Shown piece after piece: positions 28,361 through 37,766 of a stretch of 64,000 nt of DNA. This DNA comes from Okeania sp. KiyG1 (GTDB lineage: Bacteria; Cyanobacteriota; Cyanobacteriia; Cyanobacteriales; Microcoleaceae). Where the stretch lies: positions 1 to 64,000 of the forward strand of contig NZ_BLZO01000098.1 of NCBI RefSeq assembly GCF_014132355.1. The letters run 5' to 3'. The position numbers and the translations under genes are program-made. Under the pieces are notes generated by a model that searched no databases, was not told where the DNA came from, and worked only from the letters and a program-made list of their open reading frames with translations. Within the stretch, counting starts at the first letter, position 1. Each line of letters opens with the position of its first letter.

Positions 28361-28993
28361 ATGAACTCTTTTACTTTAGCTAAAACAATTGGTTCAATTT
28401 ATTGTGTAGGTCGTAATTATGCCGATCATGCAAAAGAGCTAAACAACCCAGTTCCGAAAGAACCGATAATTTTCACAAAATCCCCTGCTTGTGTTGTTCC
28501 ATTTGAAGGAAAGATATTTTTACCCCTTAATTTAGGGCGATGCGATTATGAAACAGAGATTGCTATCCAACTTGGCGCTGATTTGTATCAGGGGGATGTA
28601 AATCAGGTTTTACAGGCAATTAGTAGTGTTGGTATTGCTCTAGATTTGACTCTTCGTGATCAGCAAAATGAGTTGAGGGCGAAAAAGTATCCTTGGGTTC
28701 TAGCCAAAAGTTTTGTAAATGCTTGTCCGTTGTCAAAGTTTAGGAAGTTGAATGATGTCACAGAAATAGAAGAACTGGAAATCAGACTTGAAATAAATGG
28801 TGAAGTTCGCCAACAAGGGTCTAGCAAACAAATGTTATTTTCTATTCAAGACTTGCTCTGTTTCATTAGTCAGCAGATACCGCTACGTTCGGGGGATATT
28901 ATTTTAACTGGGACTCCACCTAATGTTGGGCCTCTCAATAATAATGATTATTTGGTTGCTTTTCTGAATGGGGAAGCTATTGCGGAGAGCTGA
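28361..28993 (+). CDS. fumarylacetoacetate hydrolase family protein
   Basis: The 210-residue product begins MNSFTLAKTIGSIYCVGRNY. The FAH-family metal site is visible: ETEIAIQLG gives the paired glutamates and GIALDLTLRD the aspartate. KSPACVVPF and LTGTPPNVGPL are further family marks. Relatives such as FAHD1/YcgM act as acylpyruvases or oxaloacetate decarboxylases. The frame is open from 28334, but ATG 28361 fits the family N-terminus better. It follows the prenyl-synthase-like gene by 55 bases on the same strand; base use looks like the host's, so it may not belong to that operon. Confidence 0.88.
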   Translation: MNSFTLAKTIGSIYCVGRNYADHAKELNNPVPKEPIIFTKSPACVVPFEGKIFLPLNLGRCDYETEIAIQLGADLYQGDVNQVLQAISSVGIALDLTLRDQQNELRAKKYPWVLAKSFVNACPLSKFRKLNDVTEIEELEIRLEINGEVRQQGSSKQMLFSIQDLLCFISQQIPLRSGDIILTGTPPNVGPLNNNDYLVAFLNGEAIAES

Positions 28994-29186
28994 GATTATT
29001 AGAAATTGATTAATTTTAAGGCAATTTTTGGATAAGTACCAATTATATCATATCCGGTTGAATATTTATAAATAAACATAGGGGCGAACGGGCTGCCACT
29101 CAGGTTTTTAGAATAATTTGACTATTTATATTATAGCATTTTACTGTTTAATTATCTGTTTGAATTAGTTAAAATAACAATATTCT

Positions 29187-29696
29187 ATGGGTGAAAACGA
29201 AAATGACATTCGGGTGCAACATTTTTCTCTTCTCAAGTCTAAGTATAAAGCAACTAAATATCAAAATTCATCTCCTTTAAGTTTTCTATATCTCATACTT
29301 AGAAGAGTTGATTTTGGCATTTCAATTACAGACTTAGAGTTTCAATATTTAGAAGCAAATCAACTTTTTAAAACTATCAAACTAATTAAGTCAGGATTTA
29401 CCTCAAAACAATATAAGAAAACTGAGTTTCAAGAAGCATTTAAAAATGAGTTCTTGGCTCTCAAAACAAAATACAAAGTACCCAAAAATTTTGGATTTTA
29501 TTTTTTACATCCACTGCTTTTTAAACTTGATAGTGAAAAGATATTAACTAATTCAGAAATTAAATTACTTGAAGATTATAATCTTAACGAAACTTTAGCG
29601 ATCGCTAATCAAATCCAAGAGTTTGCCAAATTAAAAGCTATATACCATGCTACTAAATATCAATATTTTTCCCGGATAAATTGTTTCGTATTCTGA
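29187..29696 (+). CDS. N-terminal segment of helical-repeat gene
   Basis: ATG 29187 starts MGENENDIRVQHFSLLKSKY, a charged opening followed by the first repeats (LKSKYKATKYQNSSPLSFLY, KYKVPKNFGFYFLHPLLFKL). It carries the only plausible native start of the broken gene. A weak purine-rich stretch precedes it. It runs into a stop at 29696 after a lost base near FSRINCFVF, where related repeats continue. Confidence 0.6.
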   Translation: MGENENDIRVQHFSLLKSKYKATKYQNSSPLSFLYLILRRVDFGISITDLEFQYLEANQLFKTIKLIKSGFTSKQYKKTEFQEAFKNEFLALKTKYKVPKNFGFYFLHPLLFKLDSEKILTNSEIKLLEDYNLNETLAIANQIQEFAKLKAIYHATKYQYFSRINCFVF

Positions 29697-29761
29697 AAAA
29701 AATTGACTCATCAGAGACATTAAGCGCAGAATAATCTAATTGGTTATCGAATAATGGTTTC

Positions 29762-30145
29762 TTGGAAACTCTAGAAATTTATTCGGAGCAGGAGAAACAA
29801 AAACAAAGAGAGGCTGAAGCTAAGTTTGCAAAACTAAAAGATAAGTATCAAGCTACTGAGTATCCTGATAAATCTGTCTCTAGTCCGTTATTTTCAATAT
29901 TGGAAAAACTAGAAACAGAAACTATTCTTGATAAATCAGAATTAGATTTGTTACAAGAAAATCAACTAACTGAGGCGTTTTCTATTGCACAGAAACAAAA
30001 ACAAAATAAGGAAAATGAGGAAAATGAGGTTAAAAGATTAGAAGATGAGTTATTAGCTCTCAAAGCAAAATATAAAGTACCTAAAAATGTGGAATATAGT
30101 TTTTGCATAAACTACTTCTTAAACTTGATACTAAAAATAAATTAA
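29762..30145 (+). CDS. second segment of helical-repeat gene
   Basis: The segment begins inside a repeat (METLEIYSEQEKQKQREAEA; the start codon is not a true initiation site). It has the Lys/Glu-rich coiled-coil linker EKQKQREAEAKFAKLKDKY. It ends at a T5 run (TTTTTGCATAAAC, near 30102) where a sister repeat has T6. Confidence 0.5.
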   Translation: METLEIYSEQEKQKQREAEAKFAKLKDKYQATEYPDKSVSSPLFSILEKLETETILDKSELDLLQENQLTEAFSIAQKQKQNKENEENEVKRLEDELLALKAKYKVPKNVEYSFCINYFLNLILKIN

Positions 30146-30550
30146 CTAATTCAGAAATTAAATTACTTGAAGATTATAATCTTAACGAAACTTTAGCGAT
30201 CGCTAATCAAATCAAAGAATTTGCAAAATTAAAAACTATATACCATGCTACTAAATATCAAGATTTTTCCCGGATAAATTGTTTTATATTCTGAAAAAAT
30301 TGACTCAGCAAAAAATTAAGTGCTGAAGAATCTAATTGGTTATCGAATCATGGTTTATTGGAAACTCTAAAAATTTATTTGAAGCAGGAGAAAGAAAAAG
30401 AACAAAAACAAAGAGAGGCTGAGGCTAAATTTGCAGAACTAAAAGATAAGTATCAAGCTACTAAATATCCAGATCGATCTATCTCTAGTAAATTATTTTC
30501 AATATTGAAAAACTAGAAACAGAAACTATTCTCGAAAAATCAGAATTAGA

Positions 30551-31492
30551 TTGGTTAGAAAAAATCAATTAACTGAGACACTTTCTATTGCGGAGAAACA
30601 AAAACAAAATAAGGAAAATGAGGAAAATGAGGTTAAAAGATTAGAAGATGAGTTATTAGCTCTCAAAGCAAAATATAAAGTACCTAAAAATGTGAAATAT
30701 CGTTTTTTACATCAACTACTTTTGAAGCTTGATACTAAAAATAAATTAACTAATTCAGAAATTAAATTACTTGAAGATTATAATCTTAACGAAACTTTAG
30801 CGATCGCTAATCAAATCCAAGAATTTGCCGAGTTAAAAATTAAATACTGTGCTACTAAATATCCCGATAAATCTATCTCTAGCCGATTATTTTCAATATT
30901 AGAAAAACTAGAAAAGGAAACTATTCTTAAAAAATCGGAATTAGATTGGTTAGAAGAAAATCAACTAACTGAAACGTTTTCCATTGCCGAGAAACAAAAA
31001 CAAAATAATGAGGAAGTTAAAAGATTAGAAAATGAGTTTTTAGACCTCAAAGAAAAATATAAAGTACCAAAAAATGTGGAATATAGTTTTTTACATCAAC
31101 TACTTTTTAAGCTTGACACTGAAAATAAATTAACTAATTCAGAAATTAAATTACTTAAATATTATAATCTTAACGAAACTTTAGCGATCGCTAATCAAAT
31201 CCAAGAGTTTGCCGAGTTAAAAATTAAATACTGTGCTACTAAATATCCCGATAAATCTATCTCTAGCCGATTATTTTCAATATTAGAAAAACTAGAAAAG
31301 GAAACTATTCTTAAAAAATCGGAATTAGATTGGTTAGAAGAAAATCAACTAACTGAAACGTTTTCCATTGCCGAGAAACAAAAACAAAATAATGAGGAAG
31401 TTAAAAGATTAGAAAATGAGTTTTTAGACCTCAAAGAAAAATATAAAGTACCAAAAATGTGGAATATAGTTTTTACATCAACTACTTTTTAA
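30551..31492 (+). CDS. central segment of helical-repeat gene
   Basis: 313 residues contain near-identical units; DLKEKYKVPKNVEYSFLHQL and its sister share almost every base. A repeat period of about 363 bases is clear between 30820-31090 and 31190-31450. The segment ends where A5 and T5 runs replace the A6 and T6 of the preceding copy. Confidence 0.6.
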   Translation: MVRKNQLTETLSIAEKQKQNKENEENEVKRLEDELLALKAKYKVPKNVKYRFLHQLLLKLDTKNKLTNSEIKLLEDYNLNETLAIANQIQEFAELKIKYCATKYPDKSISSRLFSILEKLEKETILKKSELDWLEENQLTETFSIAEKQKQNNEEVKRLENEFLDLKEKYKVPKNVEYSFLHQLLFKLDTENKLTNSEIKLLKYYNLNETLAIANQIQEFAELKIKYCATKYPDKSISSRLFSILEKLEKETILKKSELDWLEENQLTETFSIAEKQKQNNEEVKRLENEFLDLKEKYKVPKMWNIVFTSTTF

Positions 31493-31652
31493 GCTTGACA
31501 CTGAAAATAAATTAACTAATTCAGAAATTAAATTACTTAAATATTATAATCTTAACGAAACTTTAGCGATCGCTAATCAAATCCAAGAGTTTGCCGAGTT
31601 AAAAATTAAATACTGTGCTACTAAATATCAAGATTTTTTCCCGGATACACCA

Positions 31653-32684
31653 TTGTTTCCTATTCTGAAAAAAATTTACTCAGCAAATTTGTTAAGTACA
31701 AAAGAATGTAATTGGTTGTCAAATAATAGCTTCTTGGAAACTCTAGAAATTTATTCCGGTCGGGAAAAACAAAAACGAAAAAGAAAATTTGCAATACTCA
31801 AGAAAAAGTACAAATTGACTGAATTTGAAGATTCATCACCTGATAGTAATTTGTATGAAATTCTCCAAAAAATAGAGCAATTTGAGCTATTAACAGAGGC
31901 AGATATTGATTGGTTAAAGTCATATAATTTGACTGAAATTATTAAAGTAGCTGAAGAAAAATATTTAGAAAAAGATTGGATAAGACTCCAAGATAAATAT
32001 TTAGCTACAGTCGGGGTATTAAAATTCGATCCTTTCTACAATATTCTTAGTAAACTAGATAAAGGAGAGCGATTAGACAAATTAATGTTTACTCAGTTAA
32101 CAACTGAGAATTTGCTAACTCCTGGTAGTAAGATTACAACTACTTATTATCAGATTGAGGCTGATTTTTTTGAGGATGAATTTAAAAGAACTAAAGATAA
32201 ATGGCTAATCCCTAAAATTAGTAGTTACTGGCGTAAAGCAAATAAATCATTAAAAGCATTAGAAATTACCAGTAAAAGTAAAGTCAATTTAGAGAAATTA
32301 AAAGATAAAGACCTTAAGGCTAGAATACTTGTAACTAGAGGTGCTGCTTTTAGAGATGTTAGGCAATTAAATGAGGCAAAAAATCTTGCTTTACAAGCTC
32401 ATAAAATTGATTCTAAAAGTCATCATCCTTGTACTTTATTGGGAGCTACTTGTTATGGTCTAGGAAAATATGGAGATGGAGACTATTGGTTTGAAGAGGC
32501 ACAACAAAGAGGAGCTGATATAAAAGACATTGATAAAGAAATTAAGCGATTAGTTAAAGAGACTAGCAACAGGAAGAAGCGAAAAGAAATTATAGAATAT
32601 CTACTGAAAAAGATAAAAGGAAATATGCTTGGACTAAAAAATATCTATAGCATTAATCAATATCAGCTTAGGCGGTTTAATTAA
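31653..32684 (+). CDS. C-terminal TPR-containing segment of helical-repeat gene
   Basis: The segment continues the repeats (KKYKLTEFEDSSPDSNLYEI) and then changes to TPR-like helices at about residues 225-290 (ARILVTRGAAFRDVRQLNEA, LLGATCYGLGKYGDGDYWFE). It ends with a basic tail. It has no start signals of its own. The TPR part suggests binding to another protein. Confidence 0.65.
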   Translation: MFPILKKIYSANLLSTKECNWLSNNSFLETLEIYSGREKQKRKRKFAILKKKYKLTEFEDSSPDSNLYEILQKIEQFELLTEADIDWLKSYNLTEIIKVAEEKYLEKDWIRLQDKYLATVGVLKFDPFYNILSKLDKGERLDKLMFTQLTTENLLTPGSKITTTYYQIEADFFEDEFKRTKDKWLIPKISSYWRKANKSLKALEITSKSKVNLEKLKDKDLKARILVTRGAAFRDVRQLNEAKNLALQAHKIDSKSHHPCTLLGATCYGLGKYGDGDYWFEEAQQRGADIKDIDKEIKRLVKETSNRKKRKEIIEYLLKKIKGNMLGLKNIYSINQYQLRRFN

Positions 32685-33289
32685 TTAATAGAAAGTAGAT
32701 GATTTTAATAGTTTTGTGTAAGTGGGATGGGCATCTTGGCCGTTATTGATATTTTTGGGCAGGCAGGATGCCACTTATATTCATCCCGCCTCTCAGTAAT
32801 GCCTTAATTAGTGGTTATAATAGGTAGAAAATGATAGATATTTTTATGCAAGGGTAATCTCTTAGCAACCTATCTCACAAAGGAAAGAATTATTCTCATA
32901 AATTTTGAGTGTTTCTTAGTAATATTAAATCAAGTTAAACACTTATTATATAGTTGAGAGTAGGGGAGTGGAGGAGTAGGAGAATAGGGAAGATTAAATA
33001 GACATCTCCAATAATAAAAAATTAAATCAATTATTGTACATAAATTATCAATTACTTCCCTATTTTTATACTGATTTTTATGTTACAAATTGAAGTGCGG
33101 AATGTGGGATACAATGTCCCTACTCCCTCTTTCGGTAGAGATGTCTAATATTGAAGTAATTATAGAATTTCAACAGATATTATATAATCAGATTCTATGT
33201 ATAATTAACCGGATTTAATATCAAACAATTATTTCCAAAATTCTATAAAATTATAATTTAGTAATCGCAATTAATTATTGATATTTATT
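32685..33289. other. intergenic region
   Basis: No gene is visible. A GTGCGGAATGTGGG motif near 33094, the end of the 36750-type miniature element, stands alone without a partner. Low-complexity GGGAGTAGGAG runs lie near 32960. Confidence 0.5.
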
Positions 33290-33544
33290 ATGAACTTAGT
33301 CACAGCTTTAGGACTACTAGCAGGCAGTTTAACCACTATTTCATTTTTACCTCAAGTTATCAAAACTTGGCGCACTCGCTCCACAAAAGATATCTCCCTA
33401 GAAATGTTTGCTATTTTTTGTTCTGGTGTATTGATCTGGATAATTTATGGCATTTTGGTTAAAGATGTACCAGTGATTTTTACTAATGTTGCTACACTGA
33501 CTTTAGCTTCTCCGATTTTGTGGTTTAAATTAAAGTATAAATAA
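33290..33544 (+). CDS. SemiSWEET-type sugar transporter (PQ-loop)
   Basis: The 84-residue protein has three membrane helices and the PQ-loop signature FLPQVIKTWRTRSTKDIS. SemiSWEETs are half-size SWEET transporters that dimerise to move small sugars through the inner membrane. ATG 33290 (MNLVTALGLLAGS) is preferred to the TTG at 33278. It stands alone, followed by a long repeat array. Confidence 0.9.
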   Translation: MNLVTALGLLAGSLTTISFLPQVIKTWRTRSTKDISLEMFAIFCSGVLIWIIYGILVKDVPVIFTNVATLTLASPILWFKLKYK

Positions 33545-33799
33545 CTCAATATATAGGGATAATATTTTAGTGGTGAGATATTAGAGACTTTTGTTTTAGG
33601 GAATAGGGAATAGGGAAGAAGAAAAAAACGAATACATAATAATAAGATAAATTCTATATTCTATACTTCAAAGGAACACCTCAATTCTCACATCTGATTC
33701 CTGATTGCTATACTTCTCAGAAAAAGTATTGATTTATAATTGTTTTAGGATTTTGTAACTGGTCAGTTATTTCTGCCATCCTGCACTAGGCTATTTATT
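33545..33799. other. intergenic spacer before satellite array
   Basis: AT-rich with GGGAATAGGGAA runs; no gene. It leads into the alternating satellite. Confidence 0.5.
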
Positions 33800-34980
33800 A
33801 GGAGTCAGGAGTTAGAAGTCAGAGTGAATAGCTTCAATACCATTTTTTAGGTTGGAAATTATCTTTTTTGCCAAAGGGAAATCTGCTTTTCAGGGCGAAT
33901 GGCAATTTGCCCCTACTGCCTTTATTATTCATAAAATTCTTTTTTAAATTGGTATAATATCAAATTGATAAATGTTTGCTACAAATATCTAGGGTATTTC
34001 TTAGGAGTCAGGAGTCAGGAGTCGTATGGGAATGGCTTTAATACCATTTTTAGGTCGGAAATTATCTTTTTTGCCAAAGGAAAATCTGCTTTCAAGGGCG
34101 AATGGCCATTCGCCCCTACTGCCTTTATTATTCATAAAATTCTTTTTTAAATTGGTATAATACCAAATTGATAAATGTTTGCTACAAATATCTAGGGTAT
34201 TTCTTAGGAGTCAGTCCTCAGGAGTCAGAAGTCAGAGTGAATAGCTTCAATACCATTTTTTAGGTTGGAAATTATCTTTTTGCCAAAGGGAAATCTGCTT
34301 TTCAGGGCGAATGGCAATTTGCCCCTACTGCCTTTATTATTCATAAAATTCTTTTTTAAATTGGTATAATATCAAATTGATAAATGTTTGCTACAAATAT
34401 CTAGGGTATTTCTTAGGAGTCAGTCCTCAGGAGTCGTATGGGAATGGCTTTAATACCATTTTTAGGTCGGAAATTATCTTTTTGCCAAAGGAAATCTGCT
34501 TTCAAGGGCGAATGGCCATTCGCCCCTACTGCCTTTATTATTCATAAAATTCTTTTTTAAATTGGTATAATATCAAATTGATAAATATTTGCTACAAATA
34601 TCTAGGGTATTTTTTAGGAGTCAGGAGTCAGGAGTTAGAAGTCAGAGTGAATAGCTTCAATACCATTTTTTAGGTTGGAAATTATCTTTTTGCCAAAGGG
34701 AAATCTGCTTTTCAGGGCGAATGGCAATTTGCCCCTACTGCCTTTATTATTCATAAAATTCTTTTTTAAATTGGTATAATATCAAATTGATAAATGTTTG
34801 CTACAAATATCTAGGGTATTTCTTAGGAGTCAGTCCTCAGGAGTCGTATGGGAATGGCTTTAATACCATTTTTTAGGTCGGAAATTATCTTTTTTGCCAA
34901 AGGGAAATCTGCTTTCAAGGGCGAATGGCCATTCGCCCCTACTGCCTTTATTATTCATAAAATTCTTTTTTAAATTAGTA
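33800..34980. repeat. alternating two-type satellite (ABABAB), dimer period about 411 bp
   Basis: Six units of about 206 bp occur in strict alternation. Type A (starts near 33821, 34234, 34644) has AGAGTGAATAGCTTCAAT and GGCAATTTGCCCC. Type B (34021, 34433, 34843) has GTCGTATGGGAATGGCTT and GGCCATTCGCCCC. All share CTACAAATATCTAGGGTAT and TTGCCAAAGG. The dimer spacing is 410-413, showing a higher-order repeat amplified as AB pairs. Units differ by a few homopolymer lengths. Confidence 0.92.
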
Positions 34981-35060
34981 TAATAACTGATAACTGATAA
35001 CTGATAGCTGATAACTAATAACTGATAACTGATAACTGATAACTGATAACTTATAACTGT
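34981..35060. repeat. AACTGAT microsatellite
   Basis: About ten tandem copies of AACTGAT, with a few variants (AGCTGAT, AACTAAT), run to the start of the radical SAM gene. This family of short repeats is scattered through the window, for example at 46495-46525. Confidence 0.9.
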
Positions 35061-35066
35061 TTAAGT

Positions 35067-35462
35067 ATGTCTACTAATATATTTAATACTGAACGTTTAC
35101 TCTTCACTCCAGCAATACCTGAATCTAATGCTATTCCGATTATTTTTGCTTTTCCTAATGAATATACTGTAGGGATAACTAGCCTTGGTTATCAGATTGT
35201 TTGGGCAACTTTGGCAATGCGTTCCGATCTACAAGTTAGTCGTTTATTTACTGATATTAATGAACCTCTTCCACAGGAAACAGAATTATTTGGTTTTTCT
35301 GTTTCTTGGGAACTTGATTATGTGAATATTTTCAATATTCTGGAATCTTTAGAAATTCCTATTAGAGCTAAAAATCGTTCAGCAAAAAATTATCCAATCA
35401 TATTTGGTGGCGGACCTGTTTTAACGGCAAACCCTGAACCTTTTGCTGATTTTTTGATGTAA
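35067..35462 (+). CDS. N-terminal B12-binding-like half of radical SAM protein
   Basis: 131 residues cover the Rossmann-like domain up to the GGGPVLTANPEPFADF strand. The start ATG 35067 follows a microsatellite, with no obvious ribosome binding site. The stop comes from the frameshift, not from a natural end. Confidence 0.65.
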   Translation: MSTNIFNTERLLFTPAIPESNAIPIIFAFPNEYTVGITSLGYQIVWATLAMRSDLQVSRLFTDINEPLPQETELFGFSVSWELDYVNIFNILESLEIPIRAKNRSAKNYPIIFGGGPVLTANPEPFADFLM

Positions 35463-35488
35463 TTTTACTGGGGGATGGGGAAAATTTA

Positions 35489-36697
35489 TTGGCAGATTTT
35501 ATTGAAGCTTATAAAGAAATTAGGGGTGCTGAAAAACAAGTACAATTAAAACATTTATCTCAAGTACCTGGGGTTTATATTCCTAGTCTTTATGAAGTAA
35601 CTTATGAAAGTGCTGATGGTGCTATTAAATCTATTGAACCTATAGATAAAGATATTCCGGCTTTGGTACAAAAACAAACTTATCGGGGTAATACTTTATC
35701 TGCTTCTACCGTAGTGACTGAAAAGGCTGCTTGGGAAAATATTTTTATGGTAGAAGTGGTGAGAAGTTGCCCGGAAATGTGTCGTTTTTGTTTGGCAAGT
35801 TATCTGACTTTGCCGTTTAGAAGTGCTAGTTTAGAAGGGTCTCTTATTCCAGCAATTGAAAAGGGATTAACTGTTACAAAACGTTTGGGTTTATTGGGTG
35901 CTTCGGTAACTCAACATCCAGAATTTGATAGTTTACTAGATTATTTGAATCAGCAAAAATATGATGATATTCGGTTGAGTATTGCATCGGTTAGAACAAA
36001 TACGGTGACGGAAAAATTAGCAAAAATTTTGAGTAATAGGGATACAAAATCAATTACTATTGCTGTAGAAAGTGGGAGCGATCGCCTACGAAAAATTATC
36101 AATAAAAAGTTGGAAAATGAGGAGATTATTGAAGCTGCTGTTAATGCTAAAGCTGGTGGTTTAAAAGCAATTAAATTTTATGGAATGGTGGGTTTACCAG
36201 GAGAGGAAGTAGAAGATTTGGATGCTACTATAGAAATGATGTTGGCTTTGAAAAAAGCTGCTCCTGGTTTGAGATTAAGTTTGGGATGTAGCACTTTTGT
36301 ACCGAAATCTCACACTCCTTTTCAATGGTTTGGAGTCAACTCTCAATCAGAAAAAAGGCTGAAGTTTTTGGAGAAACAACTACGCTCAAAAGGGATAGAT
36401 TTTCGCCCAGAAAGTTATAAATGGTCGGTAATACAAGGGTTAATTTCTAGAGGAGATAGAAGGTTATCTAATTTATTAGAATTGGTAAGAAATTATGGAG
36501 ATTCTTTGGGCAGTTATAAGAGAGCTTTTAAGGAGTTGCGTGGGGAGTTACCAGAGTTGGATTTTTATGTTTTTAATGATTGGGAGTTAGAGCAAATTTT
36601 GCCTTGGAATCATATTCAAGGACCTCTACCAATAACAACTTTAAAGAAACATTTAGCAGAAGCTATGGCAATTCATAATTTAGAATTTAGAATTTAG
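35489..36697 (+). CDS. radical SAM core half
   Basis: 402 residues start after the frameshift (the frame is open from about 35456). The cluster motif is VVRSCPEMCRFCLASYL. Later core strands include GLLGASVTQHPEFDSLLDYL, SITIAVESGSDRLRKIINKK and KFYGMVGLPGEEVEDL, characteristic of the B12-dependent group. The C-terminal part is of the type IQGLISRGDRRLSNLLELVR. It would cleave SAM to make a 5'-deoxyadenosyl radical. Confidence 0.8.
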   Translation: MADFIEAYKEIRGAEKQVQLKHLSQVPGVYIPSLYEVTYESADGAIKSIEPIDKDIPALVQKQTYRGNTLSASTVVTEKAAWENIFMVEVVRSCPEMCRFCLASYLTLPFRSASLEGSLIPAIEKGLTVTKRLGLLGASVTQHPEFDSLLDYLNQQKYDDIRLSIASVRTNTVTEKLAKILSNRDTKSITIAVESGSDRLRKIINKKLENEEIIEAAVNAKAGGLKAIKFYGMVGLPGEEVEDLDATIEMMLALKKAAPGLRLSLGCSTFVPKSHTPFQWFGVNSQSEKRLKFLEKQLRSKGIDFRPESYKWSVIQGLISRGDRRLSNLLELVRNYGDSLGSYKRAFKELRGELPELDFYVFNDWELEQILPWNHIQGPLPITTLKKHLAEAMAIHNLEFRI

Positions 36698-36749
36698 AAT
36701 TCAGAATTTAGGAGAGAAAAAGAAGGAAGAGGAGAAGACAATTTTTTAT

Positions 36750-37004
36750 CCCACATTCCGCACTTCAATTTATAACATTAAAAGTAGTATATAAATCTGT
36801 AGCTTAGTAAGTATTTATACTATGCAAATCATCTCAATTACTTTTTTCGTTCATCAAATTCTGAGTAAAAAATTTACGCATAAATACTTACTCTTATGAT
36901 GACTCGATCGCGGCAGCTATGATTTTCTTCTAAAATTCTGTCTCCAGTATAGCTGACTCCTGACTCCTGATTCGGTTGCTACATTTTGTGGTGCGGAATG
37001 TGGG
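36750..37004. mobile_element. miniature element with CCCACATTCCGCAC ends, copy 1
   Basis: CCCACATTCCGCAC opens and GTGCGGAATGTGGG closes the 255-bp element, an exact 14-bp inverted pair. TTTTAT flanks both sides (36744-36749, 37005-37010) as a 6-bp target duplication. No transposase is present. Confidence 0.9.
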
Positions 37005-37234
37005 TTTTATCACTTATTAAACGCACATGATATTCTTTTCAAGAGGATGATTGAGAAGCAGGGAAATTTTGAAACAAAGTTGTGAATTTTTGCCTAAAAA
37101 TAATATCTAATGAAATCTAATGAAATTACTTTTTGTTTGCAATTATACCATTTCTCAAAAGTATTGCTACATTTCCTTGATAGTAGGGAGTAGGGAGTAG
37201 GGAGTAGGGAGTAGAATTCAAAGATATCTTATAT

Positions 37235-37490
37235 CCCACATTCCGCACGTCAAGAGCGTAACATTAAAAGTAGTATATAAATCTGTAGCTTAGTAAGTAT
37301 TTATACTATGCAAATCATCTCAATTACTTTTTTCGTTCATCAAATTCTGAGTAAAAAATTTACGCATAAATACTTACCCGATCGTGTACTCAATCGTGAC
37401 AACTATGATTCTCTTCTAAAATTCTGTCTCCAGTATAGCTGTCTCCTGACTCCTGATTCGGTTGCTACATTTTGTGGTACGGAATGTAGG
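37235..37490. mobile_element. miniature element with CCCACATTCCGCAC ends, copy 2
   Basis: It is a near-identical sister of the 36750 element over its whole length, with two changes in the right end (GTACGGAATGTAGG). TTATAT flanks it at 37229-37234 and 37491-37496. Different duplications show two separate insertions, not one tandem copy. Confidence 0.9.
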
Positions 37491-37766
37491 TTATATCTTT
37501 GTTTAATGCCGATAATCGTTACAAACATTACTGAACCATTATTACTACTTAATAGCTAAAGTCGCATCGGAAGTATAGCATTATTTTTGGGAATTGCAAT
37601 TACTTAATCAAAACTATAGCTTATTTTCTCCTAGCAAAAACAAGCTATTAACTTGTAGCTTTGCCTCTATTTCTAGAAGCAAAGCGATATGTATTAAAGT
37701 TTGAGTATGAATTATCTAGGAAAATCACTACCAATAAATATTTAATTGTATTATCTATTATTTCTG

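Larger units (their letters stand above)
29187..32684 (+). pseudogene. tandem helical-repeat/TPR gene with multiple one-base losses
   Basis: Read as one gene, it encodes over 1,100 residues built from alternating units. One is of the type ALKAKYKVPKNVEYSFLHQL, the other of the type SSRLFSILEKLEKETIL. The end carries TPR-like helices (ARILVTRGAAFRDVRQLNEA). The frame passes 0, 2, 1, 0, 2, 1, 0, so each of six steps is a loss of one base. Neighbouring near-identical repeats show the lost base directly: A6/T6 at 31066-31092 but A5/T5 at 31449-31475, and TTGG at 29899 but TTG at 30500. Function is unknown; the repeats suggest a protein-binding scaffold. Confidence 0.8.
35067..36697 (+). pseudogene. 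B12-binding domain radical SAM protein, split by one lost T
   Basis: Joined across the shift, this is a protein of about 543 residues. It has an N-terminal cobalamin-binding-like domain (NEYTVGITSLGYQIVWATLA, ETELFGFSVSWELDYVNIFN, GGGPVLTANPEPFADFF) and a radical SAM core with CPEMCRFC (CxxxCxxC). The N-terminal part ends at 35462 only because the T run at 35450-35455 has six T residues; seven give DVILLGDGENLLADFIEA and full continuity. The family is widely conserved in cyanobacteria as a single-copy gene, so a sequencing error is quite possible. The reaction is unknown. Confidence 0.85.
36698..37766. other. intergenic region with twin miniature elements
   Basis: It holds the two elements at 36750-37004 and 37235-37490, plus tandem GGGAGTA at about 37183-37213. 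No gene is supported; the short plus-strand frame at 37308 lies inside the second element. Confidence 0.6.

Noticed and set aside
29762-30294. Separate small genes in the helical-repeat region
   Set aside because: Their starts lie inside repeat units, and neighbouring frames rejoin by one-base additions, so they are parts of one gene.
33800-34980. Possible CRISPR or phage attachment array
   Set aside because: Period and alternation fit a satellite; repeats are about 206 bp with no spacer variation.
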